The notes under the pieces were generated by a model that saw nothing but the letters and a program-made list of their open reading frames with translations, made no database searches and had not been told where the DNA came from. This document shows positions 49,907-59,196 of a DNA stretch of 64,000 nt, one piece after another; the stretch's first letter is position 1; each line of letters starts with the position of its first letter. This DNA comes from Acidovorax sp. SRB_14 (GTDB taxonomy: Bacteria > Pseudomonadota > Gammaproteobacteria > Burkholderiales > Burkholderiaceae_C). The position numbers were made by a program, and so were the translations under genes. The stretch covers positions 62,001 through 126,000 of the forward strand of contig NZ_MWOK01000011.1 in assembly GCF_012932145.1 (NCBI RefSeq), written 5' to 3'.

Positions 49907-50713
49907 CTACACCAGCGCCTTGCGGATGCGTGCCGACACCAGGTCAATCACCGTCACCGTGACCACGATGATGAGCATGACGGCGCAGGTCTCCGCGTAC
50001 TGGAAGCCCCGGATGATTTCCCACAGCACCACGCCAATGCCGCCCGCGCCCACCATGCCCACGACCGAGGCCGAGCGCACGTTGGCCTCGAATCTGTACA
50101 ACGTGAAGGAAATCCACAGCGGAAACACCTGCGGTATCACGCCGTAGATGATTTCGTGCAAGGCGCTGGCGCCGGTGGAGCGGATGCCTTCCACCGGCTG
50201 CGGGTCAATGGCCTCAACCGCTTCAGAAAAAAGCTTGGCCAACGTGCCGGTGGTGTGGATCCACAACGCCAGCACCCCGGCAAACGGCCCCAGGCCTACG
50301 GCCACCACGAAGAGCATTGCGAACACCATCTCGTTGATAGCGCGAAAGGCATCGAGCACCCGGCGCACTGGCTGGTTGACCCACCAGGGTGCGATGTTGG
50401 TAGAGGCCAGCAGCGCCAGCGGAACAGCGGTAACCACGGCCAGTGCCGTGCCCCACAGCGCGATCTGCAAGGTGACCAGCATCTCTTGCACGTAATGCTG
50501 CCACTGCGCGAAGTTGGGCGGGAAGAACTCGGCAGCATACTGCGCCATGTTGCCCGAGTCGTTGATGAGATCCATCGGGCGCATGTCTGCACCCCTCCAC
50601 GACGCGGCCAGCACCACCAACAGGATGCCCCAGGACAAATACCAGACAAGGCTGCGCTTGGGCGCGGCGGCGCTCGTCAGGGACGCGAGCGAGGGAGTCA
50701 GAGCGGAAGACAT
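49907..50713 (-). CDS. phnE: phosphonate ABC transporter permease PhnE
   Basis: 268 residues with about six hydrophobic helices and the permease EAA-like region ([62 protein letters not shown]). [27 protein letters not shown] is also typical. It forms the membrane channel of the PhnCDE importer. It lies 35 bp after phnD and is followed by the PhnZ-like gene. Single permease of normal length. Confidence 0.95.
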   Translation of the reverse strand: MSSALTPSLASLTSAAAPKRSLVWYLSWGILLVVLAASWRGADMRPMDLINDSGNMAQYAAEFFPPNFAQWQHYVQEMLVTLQIALWGTALAVVTAVPLALLASTNIAPWWVNQPVRRVLDAFRAINEMVFAMLFVVAVGLGPFAGVLALWIHTTGTLAKLFSEAVEAIDPQPVEGIRSTGASALHEIIYGVIPQVFPLWISFTLYRFEANVRSASVVGMVGAGGIGVVLWEIIRGFQYAETCAVMLIIVVTVTVIDLVSARIRKALV

Positions 50714-50748
50714 GGTGAGACGGGCCGGGAGATTGCTGGGTGGAGTGA

Positions 50749-51696
50749 TTACTTCAAGGACGCGAGCTGCTGGTCGATCTCTGCCAGGCGGGTCTTTTTG
50801 TCGGCGTCAGCCAGCGTGCCGTCGGCTTCGATCTTGTTGCGCTTGCCGAACAGGTCCAGCTGGCGGATGGGCGTGAGCTGCGCGTTGGTTGAAGGCTTGA
50901 AACCCGAGAGTTTGGAAATCTTCATGACGACCTCTTTCTGCCGCGCATCGGTCTTGGCGTAGTTGTAGAAGAAGTCCTTGAGCTTGGTCTTGGTGGCTTC
51001 AGGAAGGTCCCTGTGCATGACCAGCGGGTCGAGTGCGATCAACGGCGAGGTCCAGACAATCTTGATGTCTTTGAACTTCTCGGGCTGGCGTTCCTTGATT
51101 TTTTCCAGGTTTTCGCTGTTGTTGGTCGCCACATCCACCTGCTTGTTGGCCACGGCCAGGGCGTTGGTCTCGTGATTGGCGCTGCGCACCACCTTGAAGT
51201 GGGTTTTGGCGTCGACCTTGTTCTGGGCGAACGCGTAGTAGCCGGGGACCAAGAAGCCAGAGGTCGAGTTAGGGTCTCCATTGCCAAAGCTCAGCGACTT
51301 GCCGGCCTTAAGCACGTCGTCCAGCGTGGCCAGGGGGCTGTCCTTGTGCACGATCAAGTGCGAGTAGTAGCCCTGCGTTCCGTCGGCATTCACCATTTGC
51401 GCGAACACTTCCGCGTTGGCACGGTCCACGGCTTCCATGGCTGACTTATTGCCCAGCCAGGCCACCTGGACCTTGTTGAAACGCATGCCTTCAATGATGC
51501 CGGCGTAATCCGGTGCAAAGAAGGCCCGCACCTTCATGCCCGTCTGCTTGGCCATGTCGTCCAGTAGCGGCTGCCAGTCTGCCTTGAGGTTCTGCGACGC
51601 TTCGGTCGAGATGATGCCGAAGTTGATGTCTTGGGCAATGGTGCCCGTAGTGAGGCCGAGGCCGAGGGCCAGGGCTGCGCACAGTTTCTTAATCAT
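50749..51696 (-). CDS. phnD: phosphonate ABC transporter substrate-binding protein PhnD
   Basis: 315 residues with a signal peptide [22 protein letters not shown]. PhnD marks: [107 protein letters not shown], and [19 protein letters not shown]. Periplasmic binding of phosphonates (2-aminoethylphosphonate-like ligands in characterised members). It is 75 bp downstream of phnC. Confidence 0.95.
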   Translation of the reverse strand: MIKKLCAALALGLGLTTGTIAQDINFGIISTEASQNLKADWQPLLDDMAKQTGMKVRAFFAPDYAGIIEGMRFNKVQVAWLGNKSAMEAVDRANAEVFAQMVNADGTQGYYSHLIVHKDSPLATLDDVLKAGKSLSFGNGDPNSTSGFLVPGYYAFAQNKVDAKTHFKVVRSANHETNALAVANKQVDVATNNSENLEKIKERQPEKFKDIKIVWTSPLIALDPLVMHRDLPEATKTKLKDFFYNYAKTDARQKEVVMKISKLSGFKPSTNAQLTPIRQLDLFGKRNKIEADGTLADADKKTRLAEIDQQLASLK

Positions 51697-51771
51697 GGTA
51701 ACTCCCGAAGAGTGGAAACGAGGAGAAGTGAAGAACGGAGGGGAAAGTGCTGCAGGGAACGCGGTTGCGCC

Positions 51772-52641
51772 TCAAGCGGCATGGGCCAGCGGCTGCGAGG
51801 CCCAGCCGGGCACCGGCTGCGGAACTGGCGTGGGCACTATCGCGACGGCGGGAGGCACAGCTCCTGCAAGAAGCTCTTCAGCGTGTGCGCCATACAGCTG
51901 GCGCAGCAGCGCGGGCGTAAGGGCAGCCGAAGGGCCGTCATAGACCACGCGGCCTTGGTGCAAGGCAATCACGCGGGGGCAGTATTTGATGGCCACATCC
52001 ACCTGGTGCAGCGAGACGATGACGGTGCTGCCGTCCTCGCGGTTGATGCGCGCCAGGATATCCATGACCTTGCGCGAGGATTCCGGGTCAAGCGATGCAA
52101 TCGGTTCGTCGGCCAGCACCACCTTGGCGCCCTGCACCAGGGTGCGGGCAATGGCGGCGCGCTGCTGCTGCCCGCCCGAGAGGGTGGAGGCTCGCTGCGC
52201 ATGGCAATCGGCAATGCCCACGCGGGCCAGTGCTTCCAGCGCCAGGGCGCGCTCCTGCGGGTGGAACACACGCAGCCAGGACCGCCAGCGGGGGGTGCGG
52301 TGCAGCAGGCCCACCAGAACATTCATCATCACCGGCAGGCGGTCCACCAGATTGAACTGTTGGAATACGAAGCCCACCTGCGAGCGCACCTTGCGGATGT
52401 CGCGGTGGACGCGCCCGCCCTGCTGTACGCAGCGGCCGTCGATCTCAATCAACGAGCGGCTGTCGCCGTCGGCCACCACCAGCCCGGCCACATGGCGCAG
52501 CAGCGTGGATTTGCCGGAACCCGAGGCTCCTATCAGCGCCACCATCTCGCCGGCATGGACCGTGAGGTCAATGTCGCGCAGTGCGTGCTTGCCATTGGCG
52601 AAATGCTTGTTCAGTTGCTGGATGCGCAATGCGATGGTCAT
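51772..52641 (-). CDS. phnC: phosphonate ABC transporter ATP-binding protein PhnC
   Basis: 289 residues from [28 protein letters not shown]. The frame extends to 52794 through the PhnF-like operator and the phnM end, so 52641 is used. ABC motifs: Walker [19 protein letters not shown]-loop [17 protein letters not shown], signature [16 protein letters not shown], Walker [15 protein letters not shown]-loop VSLHQVDVA. The C-terminal 30 residues are an unusual Pro/Ala/Val-rich extension ([18 protein letters not shown]). It is separated from phnM by about 157 bp that contain a PhnF-like box, so phnCDE-phnZ probably has its own regulated promoter. Confidence 0.95.
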   Translation of the reverse strand: MTIALRIQQLNKHFANGKHALRDIDLTVHAGEMVALIGASGSGKSTLLRHVAGLVVADGDSRSLIEIDGRCVQQGGRVHRDIRKVRSQVGFVFQQFNLVDRLPVMMNVLVGLLHRTPRWRSWLRVFHPQERALALEALARVGIADCHAQRASTLSGGQQQRAAIARTLVQGAKVVLADEPIASLDPESSRKVMDILARINREDGSTVIVSLHQVDVAIKYCPRVIALHQGRVVYDGPSAALTPALLRQLYGAHAEELLAGAVPPAVAIVPTPVPQPVPGWASQPLAHAA

Positions 52642-52654
52642 GAGAAGAGCTCCA

Positions 52655-52671
52655 AGTCGTCTATACAAGTG
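52655..52671. promoter_or_regulatory. PhnF-type operator before phnC
   Basis: Contains TCGTCTATACAAGTG. Its complement ACTTGTATAGACGA matches the phnG/phnF site at 59138-59155 in the core TTGTATAGAC. It lies about 20 bp upstream of the phnC ATG. TTGT-N4-ACAA type inverted repeat, with one arm imperfect. Confidence 0.6.
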
Positions 52672-52748
52672 CAGTGTGGAAGCGGGCTGTGACAGTGGTT
52701 TGACAGTCGCGAGAAGTTTGAAAGTCAAGGCAGCGCAGACCCCTCCGC

Positions 52749-52771
52749 CGTAAGAGATTGCTATTTTTTCG
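52749..52771. repeat. GCTATTTTTTCGATAGC hairpin between phnM and phnC
   Basis: ATTGCTATTTTTTCGATAGCCAA: GCTAT/ATAGC arms around a T run, followed by CAGCGC. It resembles the dispersed palindromes common between genes in Comamonadaceae. It lies about 28 bp downstream of phnM and could act as a weak terminator or a transcript-stabilising stem. Confidence 0.5.
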
Positions 52772-52798
52772 ATAGCCAACAGCGCACTTTCCAATAGT

Positions 52799-53956
52799 TC
52801 ACAGCACGCGCTGCCCTTCGCGCCACAGACCGCGCACTACGGCCTGCTGCGAGCCATCGGGCAGAGGCGCCATGTGTACCTGGACCAGGTCAGCGCGCAG
52901 GCCCGGGTTCAGTTCGCCCCGGTCCTCCATACCCGAAGCGCGGGCCGGGTTGCGCGTGACGGTTGCCACGGCCTGAGGCAGCGTCAGAATGCCGTCGTGA
53001 ACCAGGCGCATCACTGCGCTGAGCAGGCTGCCCGGCACATAGTCGGACGAGAGGATGTCCAGCAGGCCCTGGCGCGCCAGCTCGTCCGCCGCCACGTTGC
53101 CTGAGTGCGAGCCGCCGCGCACCACGTTGGGCGCGCCCATCACGGTCAGCAGGCCGCGCGCGTGCGCCGCCTGAGCTGCCGCCAGCGTGGTCGGAAACTC
53201 AGACATGGCTGCGCCCTCAGCATGGGCCTGATCGACGTGCGCCACCGTGGTGTCGTCGTGGCTTGCCAGCGCGATGCCGTGGGTGCGGCAGTAGTCCACG
53301 AAGTAGGCACGGTGCGGCTCGGCGTATTGCGCCTGAAGGGTGGCCGCATGCTCCACCTGGCGCTCGAACTTCTCACTGCTCCAGCCCTTTTTGCCGGTGT
53401 AGTAGGTACGCGCCTGCTCGATGTTCTCCCACTGGCGCTGGCCCGGCGTGTGATCCATCAGCGAAATCAGCGAAAGGCGCTGGTGCCCATGGAACGGGCC
53501 GAACAGGTCGATGGTGTTGGGCGCGGGCAGCTCGCAGCGCACGTGCAGGTGGTGGTCGGCGCGCAGCAGGTTGCGCTCGGTGCAGGTGTCAATGGTCTCT
53601 AACACGCGGTTCCACGCGCTGCCGCGCAGGCTGTCCACGTCAGCCTCGCCCACTCCCAGCGCATCAAGAACTGTGGTGATGCCTGCCGCGGCAATCTCGG
53701 CGTCATGTGCCAGCAGGGCCGGCATCGGGGCCCACTGCACCTTGGGGCGCGGCATCAGGTGACGCTCGAAGTTGTCGGTGTGTACCTCCACCAGGCCCGG
53801 CAGCAGGTAGTCACCCCCCAGGTTGATGCCCTGCAACGCGGACGTGCCGCCCGAGTCCAGGGAGGCAATGCGCCCGCCCTGCACCGACAGCGAGCCCTGC
53901 ACCACCTCGCCGGGCAGCACCATGCGGGCATTGCGAAAGACTGTAGTGGCGCTCAT
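52799..53956 (-). CDS. phnM: alpha-D-ribose 1-methylphosphonate 5-triphosphate diphosphatase PhnM
   Basis: 385 residues. Amidohydrolase-type: [46 protein letters not shown] (metal site VHTDN), [69 protein letters not shown], and [13 protein letters not shown]. It removes pyrophosphate from the ribose-methylphosphonate triphosphate, giving the PhnJ substrate. The start overlaps the phnL stop (ATGA). Last gene of the phnGHIJ-O-KLM operon. Confidence 0.97.
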   Translation of the reverse strand: MSATTVFRNARMVLPGEVVQGSLSVQGGRIASLDSGGTSALQGINLGGDYLLPGLVEVHTDNFERHLMPRPKVQWAPMPALLAHDAEIAAAGITTVLDALGVGEADVDSLRGSAWNRVLETIDTCTERNLLRADHHLHVRCELPAPNTIDLFGPFHGHQRLSLISLMDHTPGQRQWENIEQARTYYTGKKGWSSEKFERQVEHAATLQAQYAEPHRAYFVDYCRTHGIALASHDDTTVAHVDQAHAEGAAMSEFPTTLAAAQAAHARGLLTVMGAPNVVRGGSHSGNVAADELARQGLLDILSSDYVPGSLLSAVMRLVHDGILTLPQAVATVTRNPARASGMEDRGELNPGLRADLVQVHMAPLPDGSQQAVVRGLWREGQRVL

Positions 53957-54684
53957 GCGGCCACCCCGCGGAAGTCGGCCACGTTCACGCGGCGCGTGGC
54001 AACGGCGGTGCCCACGTGCGCGTCGTGGAAGATTCCGACCAGCGCGGCACCGCGCGCTACGGCCTCGCGAACCAGGGCGATGACCGTGTCGGTATTGGCT
54101 GCGTCTAGCGACGCTGTGGGCTCGTCGAGCAGCAAGAGGGGCTTGGGCTTAATCATGTTGCGCGCGATGTTGATGCGCTGCTGCTCGCCGCCTGAGAAGG
54201 TGGCCGGCGGCAGGTGCCACAGCCTCTCAGGGATGCGCAGGCGCGTGAGCCACTGGCGCGCCGCTTCGCGTGCGGCTTCCAGCGCCACGGCATCGTCGCC
54301 AGCGTCTTCGGCCAGCGGTTCGGCCACCACGTCGAGCGCGCTCACTCGGGGGATCACACGCAGGAACTGGCTGACGTAGCCCACGGTGTCGCGGCGCAGC
54401 TGCACCAGGGCGCGCGGGCTGGCTTGGGTCACGTTTACTGCCGGGCCATTGGCGGGCTGCACGGTAATGCTGCCGGCATTGGCGCGGTAGTTGGCGTAGA
54501 TCAGCTTGAGCAGCGTGCTCTTGCCCATGCCCGAAGGCCCGTCGAGCACCACGCATTCGCCGGGGTCAACGCGGAGGTCCACGTTGCCGAGCACGGGCAG
54601 CTCGACGCTGTTCTGGTGATGCAGGGTGAAGCGCTTGGCCACCCCTGTCATCTGCAGGATGGGTGCGGGTGTGTTCATCATCAT
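53953..54684 (-). CDS. phnL: C-P lyase complex ABC-type subunit PhnL
   Basis: 243 residues from ATG at 54684 (MMMNTPAPILQMTGVAKRFTLH), overlapping the phnK stop. Longer frames upstream are shadows of phnK. Walker A GPSGMGKSTLLKLIYANYRA, Q-loop YVSQFLRVIPRVSALDVVAEPL, signature TFSGGEQQRINIARNMI, Walker B LLLLDEPTASLDA, H-loop GIFHDAH. PhnL is the second ABC-like ATPase of the C-P lyase system, part of the machinery that forms ribose-methylphosphonate triphosphate. Full length. Confidence 0.96.
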   Translation of the reverse strand: MMMNTPAPILQMTGVAKRFTLHHQNSVELPVLGNVDLRVDPGECVVLDGPSGMGKSTLLKLIYANYRANAGSITVQPANGPAVNVTQASPRALVQLRRDTVGYVSQFLRVIPRVSALDVVAEPLAEDAGDDAVALEAAREAARQWLTRLRIPERLWHLPPATFSGGEQQRINIARNMIKPKPLLLLDEPTASLDAANTDTVIALVREAVARGAALVGIFHDAHVGTAVATRRVNVADFRGVAA

Positions 54685-55472
54685 GGTTGCAGTACCGAGG
54701 AAACGAGGAGCTGGGTGTAAGGGTGCTGGGGGTCGTCGAGCACCTGGTCGGTGAGGCCGGACTCGACCACGCGGCCGCGCTGCATCACCACCATGCGGTG
54801 GGCCAGCAGGCGGGCCACGGCCAGGTCGTGCGTAACGACGATGGCCGCCAGCTGCATCTGCCGCGTGAGCTGGCGCAGCAGGTCCAACAGACGCGCCTGC
54901 ACCGACACGTCGAGCCCCGAGGTGGGTTCGTCCATGAATACCAGGCGCGGCTGGGTGACCAGGTTGCGGGCGATCTGCAGGCGCTGGCGCATGCCGCCCG
55001 AGAAGGCGCGCGGCGCGTCGTCGATGCGGCTCGCATCGATCTCCACGCGCTGCAGCCATTCGGTGGCAGTGGCGCGCAGGCGGCCGTAATGGCGCTCGCC
55101 CAGGCCCATGAGCCGCTCGCCCACGTTGGCCCCGGCGGAGACATCCATGCGCAGGCCGTCGGCCGCGTTCTGGTGCACGAAGCCCCAGTCGGTGCGGGCC
55201 AGCAGGCGCTGCTGCGCCTCGCCCATGGCGAGCACGTCCTGCAGGCTTCCGTCGCGCGCCTGGAACTGCACGCTGCCCGCATCGGGGCGGCTGCGCGCGG
55301 CCACGGCATTGAGCAAGGTGGACTTGCCGGAGCCGGACTCGCCGACCACGGCCAGCACCTCGCCGGGCCACAGATCGAACGACGCATCCTGCAACGCAAC
55401 GCGCTGGCCGTAGCGCTTGCTGATGCCGCGCACACTGAGCAGGGGGGTGGGGGTTGAAAGGGTAGCGTCCAT
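54681..55472 (-). CDS. phnK: C-P lyase complex ABC-type subunit PhnK
   Basis: 263 residues from ATG at 55472 (MDATLSTPTPLLSVRGISKRYGQ). A TTG four codons upstream is less likely. Walker [43 protein letters not shown], signature AFSGGMRQRLQIARNL, Walker B LVFMDEPTSGLDVSVQARLLDLLR, H-loop VVTHDLAVARLL, and a C-terminal HPYTQLLVSSVLQP tail like peptide-type ABC proteins. PhnK docks on the PhnGHIJ core. It follows the acetyltransferase gene by 1 bp. Confidence 0.96.
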   Translation of the reverse strand: MDATLSTPTPLLSVRGISKRYGQRVALQDASFDLWPGEVLAVVGESGSGKSTLLNAVAARSRPDAGSVQFQARDGSLQDVLAMGEAQQRLLARTDWGFVHQNAADGLRMDVSAGANVGERLMGLGERHYGRLRATATEWLQRVEIDASRIDDAPRAFSGGMRQRLQIARNLVTQPRLVFMDEPTSGLDVSVQARLLDLLRQLTRQMQLAAIVVTHDLAVARLLAHRMVVMQRGRVVESGLTDQVLDDPQHPYTQLLVSSVLQP

Positions 55473-55473
55473 G

Positions 55474-55932
55474 TCAAGGTTCAATCGAGAAGCTCAGGCC
55501 GTGCTGCGCAAAGCCCAGGGATTCATAGAAAGCATGCGCATCGGTGCGCTTGCGGTGGGACGACAGGGCCAGCTTGTAGCAACCGGCTTCGCGCGCCAGC
55601 TGCATGGCGTGCGCCATCATCTGGCGGCCGATGCCCTGGCCCTTGCGGTCGGCGGCGACCACGACGTCTTCGACGATGGCGGAGGGTGCGCCGCGGTGGG
55701 CAAGGTTGTGCATGACCAGGAGCGCATAGGTGCCGACCACGGCGGCGCCGGGCGCGGCGCTATGGCAGGCCACCCACAGGCGGTAGCTCGGGTACGCGCG
55801 GAACTGCGCCAGCATGGCCTTGGCATCCGCCAGGCTCAGCACGAGCTCAGGGCTGTCCTCGATGCCCTGATACAGGGCCAGCACCTCGTCCAGGTCGGCC
55901 TCGGTGGCCTCGCGCAGGGTCACCGTGCTCAC
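55474..55932 (-). CDS. phnO: PhnO-like GNAT acetyltransferase
   Basis: 152 residues starting with GTG at 55932, overlapping the phnJ stop (GTGA). The next in-frame long ORF is a phnJ shadow. GNAT fold: VTLREATEADLDEVLALYQGIEDS, PGAAVVGTYALLVMHNLAHRGAPSAIVEDVVVAADRKGQGIGRQMMAHAMQLARE (acetyl-CoA loop R/Q-x-x-G-x-G/A) and CYKLALSSHRKRTDAHAFYESLGFAQHGLSF. PhnO acetylates aminoalkylphosphonates and helps use of such compounds by C-P lyase. Placement between phnJ and phnK inside the operon is unusual compared with Escherichia coli, where it follows phnN. Confidence 0.85.
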   Translation of the reverse strand: MSTVTLREATEADLDEVLALYQGIEDSPELVLSLADAKAMLAQFRAYPSYRLWVACHSAAPGAAVVGTYALLVMHNLAHRGAPSAIVEDVVVAADRKGQGIGRQMMAHAMQLAREAGCYKLALSSHRKRTDAHAFYESLGFAQHGLSFSIEP

Positions 55933-56840
55933 GCGGGCACCTTTTCGGAGGCGGTCCCCGCAGCTTGGCGCTCCTGGCAGTAGTCCGAGTCCGAGCACAC
56001 ATGCAAGCGCGTGCCCTGGTCGTCGGTGATGACCTCGTCGAGAAAACTGTCGGTGGCGCCGCACAGGGCGCAAGCAGCATCCCAGCGCTGCACCTCGAAG
56101 GGGTGGTCCTCGAAGCCCAGGCTTTCCACCGGGGTGTAGGGCGGCACGGCGTAGATGCGCTTTTCGCGGCCCGCGCCGAAGAGCTGCAGCGCAGGGTTCA
56201 TGTGCATCTTGGGGTTGTCGAACTTGGGGATGGGCGACGGTGCCATCACGTAGCGGCCATTGACCAGCACCGGGTAGTCGTACGTGGTGGCGATGTGGCC
56301 GTAGCGCGCGATGTCCTCGTAGAGCTTGACGTGCATGAGCCCGTACTCGGCCAGGCCGTGCAGGGTGCGCGTCTCGGTCTCGCGCGGCTCCAGGCGCTGC
56401 ATGGGCTCGGGCACCGGCACCTGGTAGACGATGACCTGGCCTTCGGCCAGCGGGGTCTCGGGGATGCGGTGGCGCGTCTGGATCAGCGTGGCCTCGACCG
56501 TGCGCGTGGTGGTATCCACGCCCGTGGTGCGTTCGAAGAAGCGGCGGATGTTGACCGCATTGACGGTGTCGTCCGAGCCCTGGTCGATGACCTTCAGGCA
56601 ATCCTCGGGCCCGATGATGGCCGCAGTGACCTGGATGCCGCCCGTGCCCCAGCCATAGGGCAGCGGCATCTCGCGCGAGCCGAAGGGCACTTGGTAGCCG
56701 GGGATGGCGACCGCCTTGAGGATGGCGCGGCGGATCATGCGCTTGGTGCGCTCGTCCAGGTAGGCGAAGTTGAAGTTGCCGTCGGTGGGCGCGGCGTCCT
56801 GGGGCAGGCCCATCAGCGCGGGCTCGTGGGGCGCGTTCAT
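55929..56840 (-). CDS. phnJ: radical SAM C-P lyase PhnJ
   Basis: 303 residues from ATG at 56840, overlapping the phnI stop (ATGA). Strongly conserved: NFAYLDERTKRMIRRAILKAVAIPGYQVPFGSREMPLPYGWGTGGIQVTAAIIGP, NIRRFFERTTGVDTT, RHRIPET, IARYGHIATTYDYPVLVNGRYVMAPSPIPKFDNPKMHMNPALQLFGAGREKRIYAVPP. The four cysteines C257, C260, C282 and C288 have exactly the spacing of E. coli PhnJ C241, C244, C266 and C272 that hold the 4Fe-4S cluster and the catalytic thiol. PhnJ breaks the C-P bond of ribose-methylphosphonate 5-phosphate. Confidence 0.98.
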   Translation of the reverse strand: MNAPHEPALMGLPQDAAPTDGNFNFAYLDERTKRMIRRAILKAVAIPGYQVPFGSREMPLPYGWGTGGIQVTAAIIGPEDCLKVIDQGSDDTVNAVNIRRFFERTTGVDTTTRTVEATLIQTRHRIPETPLAEGQVIVYQVPVPEPMQRLEPRETETRTLHGLAEYGLMHVKLYEDIARYGHIATTYDYPVLVNGRYVMAPSPIPKFDNPKMHMNPALQLFGAGREKRIYAVPPYTPVESLGFEDHPFEVQRWDAACALCGATDSFLDEVITDDQGTRLHVCSDSDYCQERQAAGTASEKVPA

Positions 56841-57952
56841 GCGTCGTCTCCTGGGTTCGTGTCGTCCGAAGTGATGGCTGCGGCAGTGGCGCGCATGCGG
56901 CGCACCAGCTCCAGCTCGGACTGGAAGTCCACGTAGTGCGGCAGCTTCAGATGCTGCACGAAGCCCGAAGCTTCGAGGCTGTCGCTGTGCGAGAGCACGA
57001 ACTCCTGCATCTGCGCGGGCGACTCCACCGGCTCGCCCAGCTCGTCGGCGCGCAGGGCGCGGTCCACCAGGCTCATGGCCATGGCCTTGCGCTCGCTGTG
57101 GCCGAACGCCAGGCCGTAGCCGCGCGTGAACTGTGGCGGCTGGTGCTTGCTGCCCGCAAACTGGTTGACCATCTCGCACTCGGTGATTTCCATGTCGCCG
57201 ATGGAGATGGCAAAGCCCAATTCCTCGGGCACGACTTCCACGGCCGCCGTGCCCAGGCGCAGCTCGCCCACGAAGGGGTGCGAGTGCGCATAACCGCGCT
57301 GCGTGGAATACGCCATGGCCAGCAGAAAGCCCTCGTCGCCGCGCGCCAGGTTCTGCAGGCGCGTGGCGCGGTTGGCCGGAAAGCGCAGCGGCTCGCGCGT
57401 GAGGTCGGCCGGGGCGGGGTCGCCGGGGGGCACGGGGCGGGTTTCGATCAACCCTTCCTGATTGAGCAGGTCCACCACGCGTGGCGTAGTGGCCGGCGCA
57501 TCGACCGTGGGCGTCGGAGCTGGCGCTGCGCTCGGCGCCTCGCCTTGCGCCAGCAGCGTGAAGTCAAGCAGCCGCTGGGTGTAGTCGTAGGTGGGGCCCA
57601 GCACCTGCCCGCCGGGCAGGTCCTTGAAGGTGGCCGAAATGCGCCGGGCCAGCTGCATGCGCGCCGTGTCCAGCGGCTGTGTGGTGCCCAGGCGCGGCAG
57701 CGTGGCACGGTAGGCGCGCAGCAAAAAGATGGCTTCGACCAAGTCGCCCGAGGCCTGCTTGATGGCCAGGGCTGCAAGCTCGGGGTCGTACACCGAACCT
57801 TCGGTCATCACGCGGTCCACGGCCAGCTTGAGCTGCGCGCGGATCTGCGACACCGAAAGCTCAGGCTCGGCAGTGTCGCCCCGGCGCTGCTCGGCCAGCA
57901 GGCGGTAGCTGTTGAGGATGGCGGTTTCCCCGCCCTTGACGGCAACGTACAT
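56837..57952 (-). CDS. phnI: C-P lyase complex subunit PhnI
   Basis: 371 residues from MYVAVKGGETAILNSYRLLAEQRRGD. A longer frame to 58078 overlaps phnH and is rejected. Typical: ELSVSQIRAQLKLAVDRVMTEGSVYDPELAALAIKQASGDLVEAIFLLRAYRATLPRLG, HPFVGELRLG, SIGDMEITECEMVNQF and FGHSERKAMAMSLVDRAL. PhnI is the nucleosidase-like core component that, with PhnG/H/L, transfers methylphosphonate to ATP's ribose. It lies 5 bp after phnH. Confidence 0.97.
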   Translation of the reverse strand: MYVAVKGGETAILNSYRLLAEQRRGDTAEPELSVSQIRAQLKLAVDRVMTEGSVYDPELAALAIKQASGDLVEAIFLLRAYRATLPRLGTTQPLDTARMQLARRISATFKDLPGGQVLGPTYDYTQRLLDFTLLAQGEAPSAAPAPTPTVDAPATTPRVVDLLNQEGLIETRPVPPGDPAPADLTREPLRFPANRATRLQNLARGDEGFLLAMAYSTQRGYAHSHPFVGELRLGTAAVEVVPEELGFAISIGDMEITECEMVNQFAGSKHQPPQFTRGYGLAFGHSERKAMAMSLVDRALRADELGEPVESPAQMQEFVLSHSDSLEASGFVQHLKLPHYVDFQSELELVRRMRATAAAITSDDTNPGDDA

Positions 57953-57957
57953 GGGCT

Positions 57958-58599
57958 TCAGGCCTCCGCGTTGGATAGTGAATCGATACGGGTGGTGCGC
58001 GGCAGGCCGGCGATGTGCGTGGCCGTCGCCAGCACCACGTCCACCCCCCGCGGGAACGCACCGTGGTTCTCGGTCCACTGCGCAGCGAAGTCGCCCGGCA
58101 AGCCGGCCACGAGAAGGTGCTGCGCACTGCGGATGCCGGGGCCCGTGAGGCGCCAGTTGCCCGACCCCTCCACGGCCGGCGCCAGCACGGCCACGTCGAT
58201 AACACAGGTGGCGGACTGGTCCGGGTACTCATCGCTGCCGCACTGCAGCCTGGCCAGTGCCGGAAGCGCATCGCCCGCGGCCACCCAGGCAAAACGTGCC
58301 ACTTCGGGCGCATCCACCAGCACACAGCCGGTGTGAAAGCGCAGCCACACACCGGCCTGGCTGGCCGCCAACGTGGGCGACAGCCACAGCGTGCATTCGC
58401 TGTCGAGCAGGGCCAACAGCACTACAGCCGATGCGGCGTGGCCGGTGGCAGGCACCTCGGCATCGTGCGCAATGGCCACCGGATCACCGGGCTGGGACAA
58501 CGCAGTGAGCACCGAGCGGAAAACGCCCTGGCTGCCCAGGGCCTCACTGGAAAAGCCGGCACCAAGTGCGGCCAGTGAAGTGGTAGGGGTGGGGCTCAT
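57958..58599 (-). CDS. phnH: C-P lyase complex subunit PhnH
   Basis: 213 residues. ATG at 58599 overlaps the phnG stop (ATGA). Typical PhnH signs: GFSSEALGSQGVFRSVLTALSQPGDP, CTLWLSPTLAASQAGVWLRFHTGCVLVDAPEVARFAWV, GSDEYPDQSATCVIDVA, RLTGPGI and FPRGVDVVLATATHIAGLPRTTRI. PhnH is a PLP-transferase-fold protein without PLP, bound to the C-P lyase core. Confidence 0.95.
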   Translation of the reverse strand: MSPTPTTSLAALGAGFSSEALGSQGVFRSVLTALSQPGDPVAIAHDAEVPATGHAASAVVLLALLDSECTLWLSPTLAASQAGVWLRFHTGCVLVDAPEVARFAWVAAGDALPALARLQCGSDEYPDQSATCVIDVAVLAPAVEGSGNWRLTGPGIRSAQHLLVAGLPGDFAAQWTENHGAFPRGVDVVLATATHIAGLPRTTRIDSLSNAEA

Positions 58600-59120
58600 T
58601 CCTGATCCTCCTCACCATCGTCGTTAATGCTCCCGCTTTCGCGGGCCACCGTGAAGAAGTCGACCCGCGTGCTTGCTGCGCTGACCTGGCGTGCGGATTG
58701 CGCCTGGGCCAGATGCTGGCGGATGGGGTCGAGCAGGCTGGTATCGAGCGCAGCCTGGTGCGCCGGGTCCTGCAGCAGCGCATCGGCCAAGGCGGCCAGG
58801 CGCACCTGGCGGTGCGACCGGCCCAGCACATAGGCGACCCCCACGGTGGGATCGGCTCCGTCGTCGCCGTCCACACCCACGCGAAGTGCGCAGCGGGTGA
58901 CCGTCACCTCGCCCAGGTTGAAGCGCTCACCGGTGCCACCAGCACGGCCCTGCACCATCATCAAACCCGTCTCTGGGGCGCGGAGCCAGCGCGCAGAGAG
59001 GGCCGCGTGCTCACTGAGCGCGGGTTCCAGGATCTCGACAGGCGCGCGTGCCAGCAACGCCATCCAGTGCGCCCGCGAGAGTGGCCTGCCTGGGCCGGAA
59101 TTGTCAAAGGCTTGAAACAT
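58596..59120 (-). CDS. phnG: C-P lyase complex subunit PhnG
   Basis: 174 residues from ATG at 59120 (MFQAFDNSGPGRPLSRAHWMALLARAPVEILE). The TTG 6 codons upstream sits close to the operator and is less likely. Typical: ETGLMMVQGRAGGTGERFNLGEVTVTRCALRV and GVAYVLGRSHRQVRLAALADALLQDPAH. PhnG caps the complex and helps the triphosphate-forming reaction. First gene of the minus-strand phn operon, directly downstream of the PhnF-type box and divergent from phnF. Confidence 0.95.
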   Translation of the reverse strand: MFQAFDNSGPGRPLSRAHWMALLARAPVEILEPALSEHAALSARWLRAPETGLMMVQGRAGGTGERFNLGEVTVTRCALRVGVDGDDGADPTVGVAYVLGRSHRQVRLAALADALLQDPAHQAALDTSLLDPIRQHLAQAQSARQVSAASTRVDFFTVARESGSINDDGEEDQE

Positions 59121-59137
59121 GTGGGTGGTACTCTTCA

Positions 59138-59155
59138 AAGTTGTATAGACAAGTT
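59138..59155. promoter_or_regulatory. PhnF-type operator between phnG and phnF
   Basis: AAGTTGTATAGACAAGTT contains the inverted TTGT-ATAG-ACAA core. A related box precedes phnC at 52655-52671. It sits about 20 bp before the phnG ATG and 42 bp before the phnF ATG, where PhnF repression of both directions would act. Confidence 0.7.
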
Positions 59156-59196
59156 GAATAATTTCCGCCAGCTTAGATAGCGCTCATGTAGGTTTC

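Noticed and set aside
54684-55371. 5' extension of the phnL frame over phnK
   Set aside because: Fusion protein is not real. phnL start overlaps the phnK stop by ATGA, and the extra residues have no match.
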